From: Spirochaetales bacterium
GTDB lineage: Bacteria > Spirochaetota > Spirochaetia > UBA9216
Direction: 5' to 3'
Length of the DNA: 64,000 nucleotides
NCBI GenBank assembly: GCA_016342585.1
Contig: JAEINK010000024.1
Location: forward strand, 1 to 64,000
The notes beneath the pieces are model-generated. The model ran no database searches. It saw nothing but the letters and a program-made list of their open reading frames with translations, and was not told the origin of the DNA. Below are positions 9,004-18,713 of the stretch, in pieces. The first letter of the stretch is position 1; each line of letters opens with the position of its first letter. Position numbers and translations under genes: made by a program.

Positions 9004-9554
9004 TGGAAAAAGATAATACAGTAAGTCAGACCAGCCTGGTTTTCGGCCTCCTCCTGATTCTATTCGGGGGGGGGATGCTGTTATGGACGGTGGGGAAGGT
9101 TCCTTTTCTGCCTGCCATCATTGCAGCTCTCTCCACCTGCCTGGGAATAATTTTCCTCTATTTTGTCTATTACCTTGAGTTCAATGAATTTTATCTGTTT
9201 GCAGGAATGTTTCTTATACAGGGAGCTGTTTTCGGTATCGTAAAACACAAGCTTCCGGAAGTATATATACTCTCCCTCTGGCCTGTTTTTCTGCTTATGT
9301 CGGGTTTGACATTAATGCCCTACTCGCTGAGAAAAAAACGAAAACGACGCACCATTTTCCTGGTTCCTGCCATTTCTTTCATAATCCTTTCGATCGTTTT
9401 TCTTCCATTCAGTCTTAATATTACTACTTTGAGTTTAGGCGAATTTGTAAGGATCTGGTGGCCCCTTTTCTTTTTAATCCTGGGATTGGTAATTTCAGTC
9501 GCCCATTTCATTAAGTCCCTCAAGGTAAAGCGGGAAGAGTCCGATAGCCGTTAA
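9003..9554 (+). CDS. Small integral membrane protein, LiaF/DUF5668-like
   Basis: 183 residues with about six hydrophobic segments and a basic C-terminal tail. The first segment (LVFGLLLILFGGGMLLW) and the last (WWPLFFLILGLVI) have the glycine-rich repeat style of LiaF-type transmembrane domains. That family is often associated with envelope-stress sensing, but here this is only a resemblance. The ATG overlaps the icd stop (TAATG), so translation is coupled. Confidence 0.7.
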   Translation: MEKDNTVSQTSLVFGLLLILFGGGMLLWTVGKVPFLPAIIAALSTCLGIIFLYFVYYLEFNEFYLFAGMFLIQGAVFGIVKHKLPEVYILSLWPVFLLMSGLTLMPYSLRKKRKRRTIFLVPAISFIILSIVFLPFSLNITTLSLGEFVRIWWPLFFLILGLVISVAHFIKSLKVKREESDSR

Positions 9555-9603
9555 TAGGGAGTACCCTGTTTATACCGGGATCAAATGATGTTTCGTGGGG
9601 CTT

Positions 9604-11295
9604 ATGAAGATAAAAAGATTATTAATGATTTTAATCCCTATGCTTTTTTTATCTCTAACTACGTGTAAATCCACTCCCGATCCTTCTCTTCCTGACACAA
9701 ATGTACCTTCAGTCACTCCCTTGCCGGACAGTGCCTCTGATCTTCTTGCTGAGACCCGGGGGATGATTTCCATCGCTTCTCCGGAAGCGTTAATAGGAGC
9801 CCTTGAGCTTTTAAATGAAAACTCTCAAGGGGAATCGGAAGCCGGCCGGGATCTGAAAGCCGTCAGCTGGTTTATCCTTGAAACCCTCTACCCTTTTTTG
9901 CTTCCGTCTACCGATCCTCCCGAGCAGCAGGCGGCGTCGGTTTATTCAGGTTTATTTGAATCTGTTAGATCCGGGCGCTTTCCCGAAATCCCTCAGGAAG
10001 ATATCACATTCCTTACGACCCTTATTTCTCCCATTGCTCTCCTGTATACTGATTCTCAAGTTGTCCGGGAACAGAGCCTGGAAGTATTGGAACAGTTAAA
10101 TATGCTCAATAGTGCTTCAGTTCTTCCTGTCTATCTTCTTGGTGTTTTAGCGGAGAAGGGTGGGGATTTTCTTTCAGCCCTGGAGTATTACACCACGGCG
10201 GTAGAGATGGAACCTTCGGTTTATCCAGCCGAATTGGGTATTGCCAGGATACAGCTGGATGGTGGACAACCGGATAAGGCCATCATCAACCTTGACCGGC
10301 TGAATACAAGCTTTCCGGAGAGGCCGGAAATCCTGAAACTTCTTGGTGAGGCCTCTTATTTGCTTAAGGATTGGGATCGTGCCCTGGATCTTGTGGCCAA
10401 CACTCTCCTTCTCATTCCTGATGACAACGAACTGCTCTTTCTGCGGGCCAAGATTCTCTATTCGGTCGACCGGTTCGATCAGTCACGGCGGATCCTCTCT
10501 ATTGTTGAACGTGAAATGCCCGGTCGATGGGATGTTCTTCATCTGAAAGCTCTTTTAGAGGTCGAGCGGGGGGATTATCAGGAGGCTGCACAAATCCTTG
10601 AAAAAGCCCTGGAGCGTAATCCGAAGAATTCGACCCTTAAAAATACCTATGGCGAGGTTCTTATTGCGGCTGGTCGGCTCGAAGAGGGGCGGAAACTCCT
10701 TTCGGATCAGATCCTAACGGATGGGGACAACAGCGCCACGGAGAAAAGCCTGGATATTTTATTGAACGATGCTGTTTCCTCCGGGATATGGGAGGTTGCC
10801 GCTGGCTATTCCGATCAAATCCTCCAGTACCGTCGAGAAAAAACTGATCTTCTTCTAGCCAGGAGGATAAACCTTGCCTTGAATAAAGCCGATGCTGTTC
10901 AGGTTCTGGAAGAAGAACTTTATACTGCTTATCCTGATGATCCAGAGGTTGTGGATTTCTATGCACGTTCCCTGATTAATCGGGGAGAGAATGGTCGGGC
11001 AGAAACAATCCTGAAGGCGTCTCTGGAGAGTGAGAATGATTTTTCCAGACGAAGCAGGCTTTATTATCTGCTAAGCATCACCGCAGAAAATGAAGCCGAT
11101 AAAATTGATAATTTAAGATCTGCTCTTTTGGAAGACCTTGAGAATACCGAGGCTCTGATGGCCCTGTCGGCCATCTATTTCACCAGAAGGGATTATAGAA
11201 ATGCATATCGATATGTAAAACAGGCCTACCTCCTGGATCCTGAAAATGATGAGATAAGGGCCGAGGTAGATAAAATTGAGGAGCTTATACCGTGA
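9604..11295 (+). CDS. Tetratricopeptide-repeat lipoprotein
   Basis: About 563 residues. The signal sequence MKIKRLLMILIPMLFLSLTTC ends in a lipobox-like LTTC, so the protein is probably lipidated and exported. The rest is helical with many TPR units, for example around AEKGGDFLSALEYYTTAVEM, then AELGIARIQLDGGQPDKAII, and a last unit near the C-terminus (YFTRRDYRNAYRYVKQAYLL). It probably acts as a scaffold for envelope protein assembly. The ATG at 9604 is chosen over an in-frame GTG at 9595 because it starts the signal peptide. Its stop overlaps the next start. Confidence 0.85.
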   Translation: MKIKRLLMILIPMLFLSLTTCKSTPDPSLPDTNVPSVTPLPDSASDLLAETRGMISIASPEALIGALELLNENSQGESEAGRDLKAVSWFILETLYPFLLPSTDPPEQQAASVYSGLFESVRSGRFPEIPQEDITFLTTLISPIALLYTDSQVVREQSLEVLEQLNMLNSASVLPVYLLGVLAEKGGDFLSALEYYTTAVEMEPSVYPAELGIARIQLDGGQPDKAIINLDRLNTSFPERPEILKLLGEASYLLKDWDRALDLVANTLLLIPDDNELLFLRAKILYSVDRFDQSRRILSIVEREMPGRWDVLHLKALLEVERGDYQEAAQILEKALERNPKNSTLKNTYGEVLIAAGRLEEGRKLLSDQILTDGDNSATEKSLDILLNDAVSSGIWEVAAGYSDQILQYRREKTDLLLARRINLALNKADAVQVLEEELYTAYPDDPEVVDFYARSLINRGENGRAETILKASLESENDFSRRSRLYYLLSITAENEADKIDNLRSALLEDLENTEALMALSAIYFTRRDYRNAYRYVKQAYLLDPENDEIRAEVDKIEELIP

Positions 11296-11753
11296 AAAAA
11301 ATAACTTCGGGACTCTTTTTGTTTCTCCTTCTTTCCTTTCTTCTATCGGCAACCGATGGGTTTTCTTCTGTGATGCCGGATAGATTGATAGGTATGAACC
11401 CTTTAAAATTTATGGAACTTCTGGGACCTCCCGATTCGGTTTATCCCCTCCGGGGCGAGGAGGAGTGGCAGGATGATGTGGTCTTCTTTTATGAAGGGGA
11501 GTACTACCTTTACCTTTATCAAAACAGGATCTGGCAGGTCCGGATGGATGAAAACTCCCGCCTTTCCACCTTGGGTGTACAACCGGGTCTCTCTTCTGCC
11601 CAGGTGGCGGAGAACCTCAATATGGCTGCTGAACATTCCGGAGAAGAGTGGGAGATTTATTTTCTCGCGGAGCTGCCCTATCCGTTGCGACTGCGGGTTT
11701 TTTATCGAGAAGGAAGGGCTGTTGATTTTTATCTTTACAGGGGGGATTTTTAA
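11292..11753 (+). CDS. Exported protein of unknown function
   Basis: 153 residues. A signal peptide (MKKITSGLFLFLLLSFLLSA, probable cleavage soon after) is followed by a small, mainly beta domain with many Tyr, Phe and Trp residues. The core resembles the beta-lactamase-inhibitor/SmpA style (RLIGMNPLKFMELLGPPDSV, then a strand block), which often marks outer-membrane assembly helpers; this is only a fold-level guess. The GTG start overlaps the TPR gene stop (GTGA) and the stop abuts aroDE, so it lies inside an operon. Confidence 0.75.
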   Translation: MKKITSGLFLFLLLSFLLSATDGFSSVMPDRLIGMNPLKFMELLGPPDSVYPLRGEEEWQDDVVFFYEGEYYLYLYQNRIWQVRMDENSRLSTLGVQPGLSSAQVAENLNMAAEHSGEEWEIYFLAELPYPLRLRVFYREGRAVDFYLYRGDF

Positions 11754-13184
11754 ATGATCTGTCTTTCTTTAACCGGAGCCAGCCTGAAAGAGAACCTTTC
11801 CCAGATAGAACGATACCGCGAGTATATTCAAATCGGTGAACTTCGTGCCGATTTTCTAAGGCCTGAAGAGTATGCCTCCATCACCGATTTTCCTGAGCTG
11901 ACAGACCTTCCCCTGATTTTAACAATAAGAAAAAGATGTGATGGCGGCCATTGGGATGGCAGTGAGGTTGAAAGATTGAATCTGATCGAAGCTTCGCTGA
12001 AGGGGAAATTTACCATGGTTGATCTTGAGGAGGATCTTCCTCCCCAGAAATGGGAGGAGGCCTGGTGTGAAGGAGGCGGGCGGATTGTGCGCTCCTTTCA
12101 TGATTTTAAATCTGTACCGGAAGATTTAATAGAGAGGATGAAGAGGCTGCCCCGATCTCCTTTCGAGATTGCCAAGGCGGCAGTAATGCCCAATAATACA
12201 TCGGATCTCCTGAATATTTTTAAGGCAGCAGAGGCTCTGAAGGGGAGAGAAAAGATACTCCTGGGGATGGGGGATATAGGTCTGCCCACGCGACTCCTTT
12301 CTCGCAGGATGGGGTGTCTGCTTACCTTTTCATCGGCGGTCGGTACTCAGGCGGCACCGGGACAACTAGATCCTGAAACCATGGAGAGGGTGTACCATTT
12401 TTCCAGGATAGATGATGCGACGAAACTCTATGGCATTATCGGTGATCCGGTCATGCATACCAGATCCCCTCTGATTCATAATGGGGGGTATGAAAAACAC
12501 GGGTTGAATGCCCTTTATCTCCCCTTTCAGATAGATCAACCGGGTATCTTCCTTGACTGGGCTTATTCAGCCGGGTTCCTCGGGTTCTCAGTGACCGTTC
12601 CCCATAAACAGGTGGTCATTCCTCTCCTCTCTGATTCCGATTCAGCCGTCGATGAGGTGGGTTCCTGCAATACCCTCCTCAGGACTAAGGCGGGGTGGCA
12701 TGGTTTTAATACGGATGTCTTTGGGTTTTTATCACCTTTAGTGGTAAAGATGGGCGAGGCTGGCCTTAAGGGGCTGACGGTAGCTGTTATCGGCGCCGGC
12801 GGGGCTGCCAGAGCTGTTGTATACGCCCTGGTGAAGGAGCAGGCCATTGTCACGATTTATAATCGAACTCTGAGCAGGGCCGAGGCGCTTGCTTTGGACT
12901 TTGGTGTTTCTGCCAGGCTGCTCGATGATGGCCGGGAAATGGAGTATGCCGATCTTATCGTCCAGACTTCGGTCGTCGGGATGGCTCCCCACTATCCGGG
13001 GAATCCCATTTCGCAGTACCCATTTTCCGGAAGTGAAATTGCCTATGATATTATCTATTCCCCTGAGAAAACCGATTTCCTCGATAAAGCAGGAAAAGCA
13101 GGCTGTGATGTAATCGGTGGTATGGATATGTTAAAAGCCCAGGGGGCTGCCCAGTTCAGGCTTTTTACAGGAGAGGATCTCTAA
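11754..13184 (+). CDS. aroDE: Bifunctional 3-dehydroquinate dehydratase/shikimate dehydrogenase
   Basis: A fusion of two consecutive shikimate-pathway enzymes, 476 residues. Residues 1-215 are a type I dehydroquinase, with His116 in SFHDF and the Schiff-base Lys141 in FEIAKAAVM. Residues 226-476 are a shikimate dehydrogenase, with substrate residues in HTRSPLIHN, catalytic Lys285 in TVPHKQ, GFNTDVFGF and the NADP-binding GAGGAARA. Such fusions occur in several bacteria and in plants. It ends the icd operon and is convergent with a HAD gene. Confidence 0.95.
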   Translation: MICLSLTGASLKENLSQIERYREYIQIGELRADFLRPEEYASITDFPELTDLPLILTIRKRCDGGHWDGSEVERLNLIEASLKGKFTMVDLEEDLPPQKWEEAWCEGGGRIVRSFHDFKSVPEDLIERMKRLPRSPFEIAKAAVMPNNTSDLLNIFKAAEALKGREKILLGMGDIGLPTRLLSRRMGCLLTFSSAVGTQAAPGQLDPETMERVYHFSRIDDATKLYGIIGDPVMHTRSPLIHNGGYEKHGLNALYLPFQIDQPGIFLDWAYSAGFLGFSVTVPHKQVVIPLLSDSDSAVDEVGSCNTLLRTKAGWHGFNTDVFGFLSPLVVKMGEAGLKGLTVAVIGAGGAARAVVYALVKEQAIVTIYNRTLSRAEALALDFGVSARLLDDGREMEYADLIVQTSVVGMAPHYPGNPISQYPFSGSEIAYDIIYSPEKTDFLDKAGKAGCDVIGGMDMLKAQGAAQFRLFTGEDL

Positions 13185-13218
13185 ACCGGTGGCGAGCGCT
13201 TCTATCAGATTGATTGAC

Positions 13219-13935
13219 TTAATGCGCTAAAAGGGGAAGAAGCTCCCTCAGATCGAATATTTCAAGATCAGGAACAGGGTTTCCATTCAAAGGGGTTTTT
13301 CCGGGATTGAACCAGCAGGTTTTTATTCCGGCATTGATCCCCCCCTGAATATCCGATGAGTATGTATCCCCGATAATCATATAACTCTCTTTGTCGTCAC
13401 TTCCGAGGAGTTTGAAGGATTTTTCAAAAAAATCTTTATTGGGTTTCTGTATCCCAATCTCTTCGGAGATGATTATCTTTTTAAAATAGTCATGAATCCC
13501 CGCCGCTTTAAGCCTGTCATACTGAACGTCTTTCAAGCCATTTGTCACAATAGCCATAGTAAATTTTTTATTCTGGTGTAGTTCTTTAATCACTTCCAGG
13601 GCATATTCAATCGTATGGCCGGTTTTAGCCAGATTCTTAAGATAGATTTTTGAAAGAACCTCTTCTGTGAGTACTTTTTGGACAGAACCAAGGTTCAACT
13701 CATCACGAAGCAGTGCGAACCTCCTGGTCCTGAGAATCTCCTGACTGATTTCCCCTTTTTCAAAGGATTTCCAAAGTTTGATATTGATTTCACGGTAAAA
13801 GAGAAGGGCGGGTTCAAACTTCCCTTTAAATCCTGCCCAGGCAAGTGTTGCCTTTAGAGCCTGGTATTCGGCCTGATTGTAATCCAGCAGTGTGCCATCC
13901 GCATCAAAAAGCAGATAGGTCGGTATCGTTCTCAA
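13219..13935 (-). CDS. HAD-superfamily phosphatase, YjjG-like
   Basis: 238 residues, HAD subfamily I with a helical cap. Motif I is FDADGTLLD with the nucleophile Asp11 and acid Asp13; motif II is VTNGL; motif III lies in KPNKDFFEKSF; motif IV is IGDTYSSDIQGGINAG. The opening and the cap resemble YjjG-type nucleotidases that hydrolyse pyrimidine (including damaged) nucleotides; the substrate is inferred. TTG start with AAGGAG about 5 nt before it. Confidence 0.85.
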   Translation of the reverse strand: MRTIPTYLLFDADGTLLDYNQAEYQALKATLAWAGFKGKFEPALLFYREINIKLWKSFEKGEISQEILRTRRFALLRDELNLGSVQKVLTEEVLSKIYLKNLAKTGHTIEYALEVIKELHQNKKFTMAIVTNGLKDVQYDRLKAAGIHDYFKKIIISEEIGIQKPNKDFFEKSFKLLGSDDKESYMIIGDTYSSDIQGGINAGIKTCWFNPGKTPLNGNPVPDLEIFDLRELLPLLAH

Positions 13936-13980
13936 AAGGACTCCTTTGTACTAAAACAAAACAATTAACTCATTTTTTTA

Positions 13981-15528
13981 CTACTCTGTTGTTGTTCCGT
14001 CATCCGGGAGAGGGAGGTTTGTATAAGAATCTTTCACCATCTCTCCAATCCAGTTGATCAGAACTATGGTTGATGTGATCGATGTGGCCACAACAGCCAA
14101 TTCTGTACCATATTTTCCAATCCAGTAGAGTGGGTGGTTCAGGGGGGCATAAACGATATCTTCAGGCTGGATGAATCTCCCTTCCTGATCGTGTTTGTTT
14201 CCATAGACATCGGATATTTTAACCTTCATCCCCAGGTGGGTATCGATATTAAATCCCCCTGCAAGACCTATATAGTACTCCCATGTTCTGTTAGGGATAT
14301 AGGGGAAGGCCCCGGGGGAGTTTACCTGGCCGCCAACAAAGACCTGATATTGTCTGAAAGGGATGACAATTATATCCTGATCCTCAAGCACGGGATCGTT
14401 TTCCGGGTTGGCATTGAGCATGAGATCTTCAAGGTTTACCTCTATAGGGGATTCAAGCCCCTTTCGGGTCAGGAGTGCATTTGTCAGATCCGATCCCAGG
14501 TTAAACTGGTTCTGAGTCCTGAAGACAACCGACGATAGTTTTTCACCGGGGACTATGGGCATGACAACCTTATTGGATACAGTTGTCCCGGCTTCGGTGG
14601 TTCCAATGGCTCCCTGAAAGAGAACTTTGGGTTGAAAATCAGCCCTTAAGGGGACTTCAATGGTATCCATATTGTTAAGTGCAAAGCCTTCCGGAATGGA
14701 TTGGCTGAGATCAAGGTAGAGTGTTTCCCCGAATTCCGAAGTGTTGGAGACAATCCTTGTAATCTTTACTTTGGATGTATCGGCCATGGGAGAGAAACCG
14801 TCGGCCTGTACCTCTATAAGGGAGGCTAGATCTTCTCCTGGAAGGAGTTCATAGTTCCCTGCTCTCCTGACCTGACCGGAAACTTTGACCATCCTCTCAT
14901 ATTTATGAATTATGATTTTATCGCCGACTTTCAGAAAGGGATCATTTTCTTTGTCCCCATAACGGAGGGCCTGATAGAGGTCATAGATCTGCGACTCCCC
15001 ATTTTCCGCTATGACTTCCACCATCCTGCTGGATGCGTAGTTTGTAACAACCTTTTCGATGGCGGAACTGAGGCGCATATAACCCCATGCCGGAATTTCC
15101 ACGGCGGCTTTAACCTCACCGCGAACGGGGATCATGAATACCCCCGGCGTTTTTATAATCAGATGGGAAAAACTGCCCGGAAAGGAACTTTTTACCAATT
15201 CTTCAACCTTTATCTTAAGGTCAGCGAAGGTCATGCCGGTTACATCAAGTTTTCCCATATAGGTAAGATTTACAGTATAATCTTCTTCTACAAAAAAGCT
15301 GAATTTTACATCCTCTCCCCTCTGGGAGTAGGCTAAATCGAAAGTATCACCCGGAACCAGCGGGTAATCTGTATTGATCATGATATAGGCTGCCCGGGTG
15401 GCCGCGATTCTTGTACTCCCTGAGGCGGTGATGGTGATGTTTTCATCAATGGTTTGGGCTGTGAGTGGGAAGAGCCCAAATGTTAAAATTATGATAAGTA
15501 AGGTAATAAGCCCGTTTCTTATGCTCAT
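13981..15528 (-). CDS. Polysaccharide export protein with SLBB repeats (Wza-like)
   Basis: 515 residues. A cleavable signal peptide (ending near LFPLTAQ) precedes a polysaccharide-export domain (YPLVPGDTFDLAYSQRGE) and several SLBB-type beta-grasp repeats, for example KVSGQVRRAGNYELLPGEDL and FVGGQVNSPGAFPYIPNRTW. A hydrophobic helix near the C-terminus (TELAVVATSITSTIVLINWI) would cross a membrane. Unlike Wza there is no lipobox cysteine. It probably forms the outer part of an exopolysaccharide channel. It lies 1 nt after the chain-length gene in the same direction. Confidence 0.85.
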   Translation of the reverse strand: MSIRNGLITLLIIILTFGLFPLTAQTIDENITITASGSTRIAATRAAYIMINTDYPLVPGDTFDLAYSQRGEDVKFSFFVEEDYTVNLTYMGKLDVTGMTFADLKIKVEELVKSSFPGSFSHLIIKTPGVFMIPVRGEVKAAVEIPAWGYMRLSSAIEKVVTNYASSRMVEVIAENGESQIYDLYQALRYGDKENDPFLKVGDKIIIHKYERMVKVSGQVRRAGNYELLPGEDLASLIEVQADGFSPMADTSKVKITRIVSNTSEFGETLYLDLSQSIPEGFALNNMDTIEVPLRADFQPKVLFQGAIGTTEAGTTVSNKVVMPIVPGEKLSSVVFRTQNQFNLGSDLTNALLTRKGLESPIEVNLEDLMLNANPENDPVLEDQDIIVIPFRQYQVFVGGQVNSPGAFPYIPNRTWEYYIGLAGGFNIDTHLGMKVKISDVYGNKHDQEGRFIQPEDIVYAPLNHPLYWIGKYGTELAVVATSITSTIVLINWIGEMVKDSYTNLPLPDDGTTTE

Positions 15529-15529
15529 A

Positions 15530-16756
15530 TTAATCCTTTTTTCCTTTGAGTTTTTCCATTCTGGCCGGATCTTTTTTAAGATTATCCCAGAATTCTTTTA
15601 TGAAGGCTGCAAAAATAGAGAGGAAGAAGGCGGCCATGGTAACAATAACGCATAATTTCCCCCGGGATGGACCGGATTTCATCTCGGGAATTTCAGCATA
15701 CTCTATCACCTGGAAAGTCGGACCTGTCCCCTTATCCTGAAGTTTCAGAATTTCGTATTGGGAGAGAAGGGCTTTGTAGATTGATGCCTGAGCGGCAAGC
15801 ATCCTCTGGAGTTCCTCGTATTTCATCACAAGGCCGGGCATATCTTTAAGTGGTGGGAGTCTGTTTTCTACCGTTCCGTTTTCGATGGATCGTAAATAGA
15901 CCTCCATGGCATGTTTCTGATCTGTCAGTGCCTGAATTGCCGGATCGTTAATGAGGGATCTCTGCTGATAGGTGGCAATTTCCGCCTCTTTTTCCAGGAT
16001 AGCGGCATGGAGTTCGACAACTTTTACGGTCAGTTCTTCCGCCATGGTTGTCGCATCAAGAACGTTATTATCATCCTGAAACTGGAGGATCCTCTCCTGA
16101 TACATACGGATCTGGACCTCAACATCCACGATCTGTTTTTCAAGGAGATCCCGCTGGGAGTAATTGGAGGTTTTATCTATTTCTGAAAACTGTTCTTCTA
16201 AAAAGAATACCAGCCGGTTTACAATTTTTGTAGCAAGTTCCCGGTCAATATCCTCATAGGTGATATTCAATGTACCCGTTTCGCTTTCTTCTTCAATGGC
16301 GAGGTTCTCTCTAATAATTTTTCTAAGGTCAGTTACCGGGAAATCGGAATCAATCTCATAAACTTCCATGAGGTTGAACTCTTCAGCCAGCCTGTCGATC
16401 AAGGTTCTTCCCTCTGCGAGTTTTATCGCCAGGGCCGAATTACTCGAACCACCACTGCCGGACATGCCGACCAGACCGCTTAAGGCACCTAAATCTGATG
16501 AGTTTAACAGACTTGAAAGACCGCTTCCGCTTGAAGATTCATTGATCTTTACCGTGGAACCCGGTTTGTACAGGTTCGGAAGGTAGGATTTGTCGGCTGG
16601 CAGTTTTAAAGATATTACGGAAAATACAAGTATTAAAATTGCCGCTGCTGCTGTGGTTGCAATAATGAGCCATTTATGGCGGACAAGTACGCCAATCAGA
16701 TCGAGTAGATCAATTTCATCTTCCCGATCGTTCTGTTCTTTAATTTCTTTCTGCAT
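15530..16756 (-). CDS. Wzz/GumC-type polysaccharide chain-length determinant
   Basis: 408 residues with the topology of polysaccharide co-polymerases. A cytoplasmic N-terminus with an acidic stretch precedes a transmembrane helix at about 30-52 (WLIIATTAAAAILILVFSVI). A long, largely coiled-coil periplasmic domain follows, then a second transmembrane helix near the C-terminus (LCVIVTMAAFFLSIFAAFIK). No tyrosine-kinase domain is attached. With the export protein it suggests an exopolysaccharide system, but no glycosyltransferases of that pathway lie beside it. No Shine-Dalgarno sequence; see the promoter at 16762-16790. Confidence 0.87.
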   Translation of the reverse strand: MQKEIKEQNDREDEIDLLDLIGVLVRHKWLIIATTAAAAILILVFSVISLKLPADKSYLPNLYKPGSTVKINESSSGSGLSSLLNSSDLGALSGLVGMSGSGGSSNSALAIKLAEGRTLIDRLAEEFNLMEVYEIDSDFPVTDLRKIIRENLAIEEESETGTLNITYEDIDRELATKIVNRLVFFLEEQFSEIDKTSNYSQRDLLEKQIVDVEVQIRMYQERILQFQDDNNVLDATTMAEELTVKVVELHAAILEKEAEIATYQQRSLINDPAIQALTDQKHAMEVYLRSIENGTVENRLPPLKDMPGLVMKYEELQRMLAAQASIYKALLSQYEILKLQDKGTGPTFQVIEYAEIPEMKSGPSRGKLCVIVTMAAFFLSIFAAFIKEFWDNLKKDPARMEKLKGKKD

Positions 16757-16761
16757 GGCTT

Positions 16762-16790
16762 ATAATATGAAATATGTCTCTATTAGTAAA
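16762..16790 (-). promoter_or_regulatory. Promoter of the Wzz-type gene, probably leaderless
   Basis: On the minus strand TTTACT (16790-16785), a 17-bp spacer and TATTAT (16767-16762) end 5 nt before the ATG at 16756. Confidence 0.5.
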
Positions 16791-16853
16791 GGTTTTTAAT
16801 CGTAAAATGAATCCATAAAATGGCTTCTTTGCAATTATCCAAAACCCATCAAG

Positions 16854-16882
16854 TATACATTATCGGGATTCTTTAGTATGAT
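16854..16882 (+). promoter_or_regulatory. Promoter of ettA, probably leaderless
   Basis: TATACA (16854-16859), a 17-bp spacer and TATGAT (16877-16882) end 6 nt before the ATG at 16889. No Shine-Dalgarno sequence is present. Confidence 0.45.
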
Positions 16883-16888
16883 TGTCTC

Positions 16889-18574
16889 ATGGCAAATGAA
16901 AGCGAAAAGATAATTTATACAATGAGCAGGGTGTCTAAAACATTTGGCACAAAGCAGATATTCAAGGATATCTCCCTCTCATATTTTTACGGAGCCAAGA
17001 TAGGTGTTCTTGGTTTGAATGGTACCGGTAAGAGTTCATTATTGAAAATCCTGGCCGGTGTGGATAAAGAGTTTAACGGGGAGACAAGTATTGCTCCCGG
17101 TTTTTCCATCGGTTACCTGGAACAGGAGCCTCTGGTTGATGAAACGGCAACTGTCCGGCAGGTTGTTGAGCAGGGGGCTCAGGAGACTGTCGATCTCTTA
17201 AAAGAGTATGATGAGATCAATGAGAAGTTCGCAGAACCTATGGATGATGATGCGATGAATGCTCTTCTGGAACGGCAGGGTAAGGTTCAGGACCGTTTGG
17301 AGGATCTGGACGGGTGGGAGCTTGATTCAAGACTCGCCATGGCTATGGATGCCCTGCGCTGTCCTCCGGAAGATACACCTGTCAATGTACTTTCAGGTGG
17401 AGAGAAGCGTCGGGTGGCCCTCTGCCGGCTTCTTCTTAAAAAACCGGACATTCTCCTCCTTGATGAGCCGACAAACCATCTGGATGCCGAGTCGGTAGGA
17501 TGGCTGGAACAGCACCTTCAGCGTTATGAAGGAACTGTAATCGCCGTAACACATGACAGGTACTTCCTTGATAACGTTGCCGGATGGATACTTGAACTGG
17601 ACCGGGGAGAGGGGATTCCCTGGAAGGGGAATTACTCCTCCTGGCTTGAACAAAAGAAGAACCGCCTGGCCAATGAGGAGAAACAGGAGTCGGCCAGACA
17701 GCGAACACTCCAGAGAGAACTGGACTGGATTCACCTCTCTCCCAAGGGGCGGCATACAAAGTCCAAGGCAAGAATATCCTCCTATGAGCAGCTTCTTAAT
17801 CAGGATACCAAGGATAGAGAGGATAAATTGCAGATTATCATTCCCAAAGGGCCGAGGCTTGGAAACAAGGTCATCGAGGCCAAGGGTGTGAAGAAGGGTT
17901 ATGGTGATAAACTCCTCATCGAGGACCTTGAGTTTTCACTTCCTCCCGGAGGAATTGTGGGTATTATCGGGCCGAATGGTGCGGGTAAGACGACCCTCTT
18001 CAGGATGATCACCGGTGCGGAAACTCCCGATGAAGGAGATTTCTCGGTGGGAGAGACTGTAAAACTGGCCCATGTTGATCAGTCCCGGGGACTTCTTGAC
18101 CCTGAAAAAAGTATATGGGAACAGATCTCTGATGGTCACGATATAATCAAACTCGGTAATCGGGAGGTTAACTCCCGGGCCTATGTTTCTCAGTTCAATT
18201 TCTCCGGAACGGACCAGTCAAAAAAGGTTGGTATCCTTTCGGGTGGTGAGCGGAACAGGGTTCAGTTAGCCATGATGCTAAAAGAGGGATCCAATGTTAT
18301 CCTCCTCGATGAACCCACCAATGATCTGGATGTGAATACCATGCGTGCTCTGGAGGAGGCTCTTGAGACCTTTGCGGGATGTGCCGTGGTGATCAGCCAT
18401 GACAGATGGTTCCTTGACAGGATTGCTACTCACATCCTGGCCTTCGAGGGAGATTCCAAGGTTGTTTTCTTCGATGGAAATTATTCGGAGTATGAAGCTG
18501 ATCGTAAGAAGAGGCTTGGTGCCGAAGCCGATCAGCCCCATAGAATCAAATACCGGGCCATGACCCGGGACTAA
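16889..18574 (+). CDS. ettA: Energy-dependent translational throttle protein EttA (ABC-F ATPase)
   Basis: 561 residues, the typical EttA length. Two ABC ATPase domains are visible, with Walker A GLNGTGKSS and GPNGAGKTT, signature motifs LSGGEKRRVALCRLL and LSGGERNRVQLAMML, and Walker B ending DEPTNHLD and DEPTNDLD. The ABC-F linker with the run SPKGRHTKSKARI is characteristic of EttA. There are no transmembrane segments. EttA binds the ribosomal E site and gates entry into elongation according to the ADP/ATP ratio. It is a single-gene unit divergent from the polysaccharide pair. Confidence 0.95.
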   Translation: MANESEKIIYTMSRVSKTFGTKQIFKDISLSYFYGAKIGVLGLNGTGKSSLLKILAGVDKEFNGETSIAPGFSIGYLEQEPLVDETATVRQVVEQGAQETVDLLKEYDEINEKFAEPMDDDAMNALLERQGKVQDRLEDLDGWELDSRLAMAMDALRCPPEDTPVNVLSGGEKRRVALCRLLLKKPDILLLDEPTNHLDAESVGWLEQHLQRYEGTVIAVTHDRYFLDNVAGWILELDRGEGIPWKGNYSSWLEQKKNRLANEEKQESARQRTLQRELDWIHLSPKGRHTKSKARISSYEQLLNQDTKDREDKLQIIIPKGPRLGNKVIEAKGVKKGYGDKLLIEDLEFSLPPGGIVGIIGPNGAGKTTLFRMITGAETPDEGDFSVGETVKLAHVDQSRGLLDPEKSIWEQISDGHDIIKLGNREVNSRAYVSQFNFSGTDQSKKVGILSGGERNRVQLAMMLKEGSNVILLDEPTNDLDVNTMRALEEALETFAGCAVVISHDRWFLDRIATHILAFEGDSKVVFFDGNYSEYEADRKKRLGAEADQPHRIKYRAMTRD

Positions 18575-18713
18575 TTTTATAAAACAGAATGTTTCATCCT
18601 TCCCGGCGGGAGATTTTTCCACCGGGAATATACTCTTCCGATACACCTGCTTTTAGAAGGGGATAAAGAAAGACTCCGATGGCGCAGTTCTGTTGGAAAA
18701 TCGGGAGATAATA

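Noticed and set aside
11403-12992. Several minus-strand ORFs opposite the icd-aroDE operon
   Set aside because: They are shadows of clear genes on the plus strand and have no family features.
13186-13227. AGCGC...GCGCT inverted repeat between aroDE and the HAD gene
   Set aside because: Five-base arms with a long loop and no T-run; too weak to call a terminator.
18600-18628. Hairpin after ettA (arms TTCCCGG and CCGGGAA) as a terminator
   Set aside because: No T-run follows, and the stem has a mismatch; it may be chance in a G+C-rich stretch.
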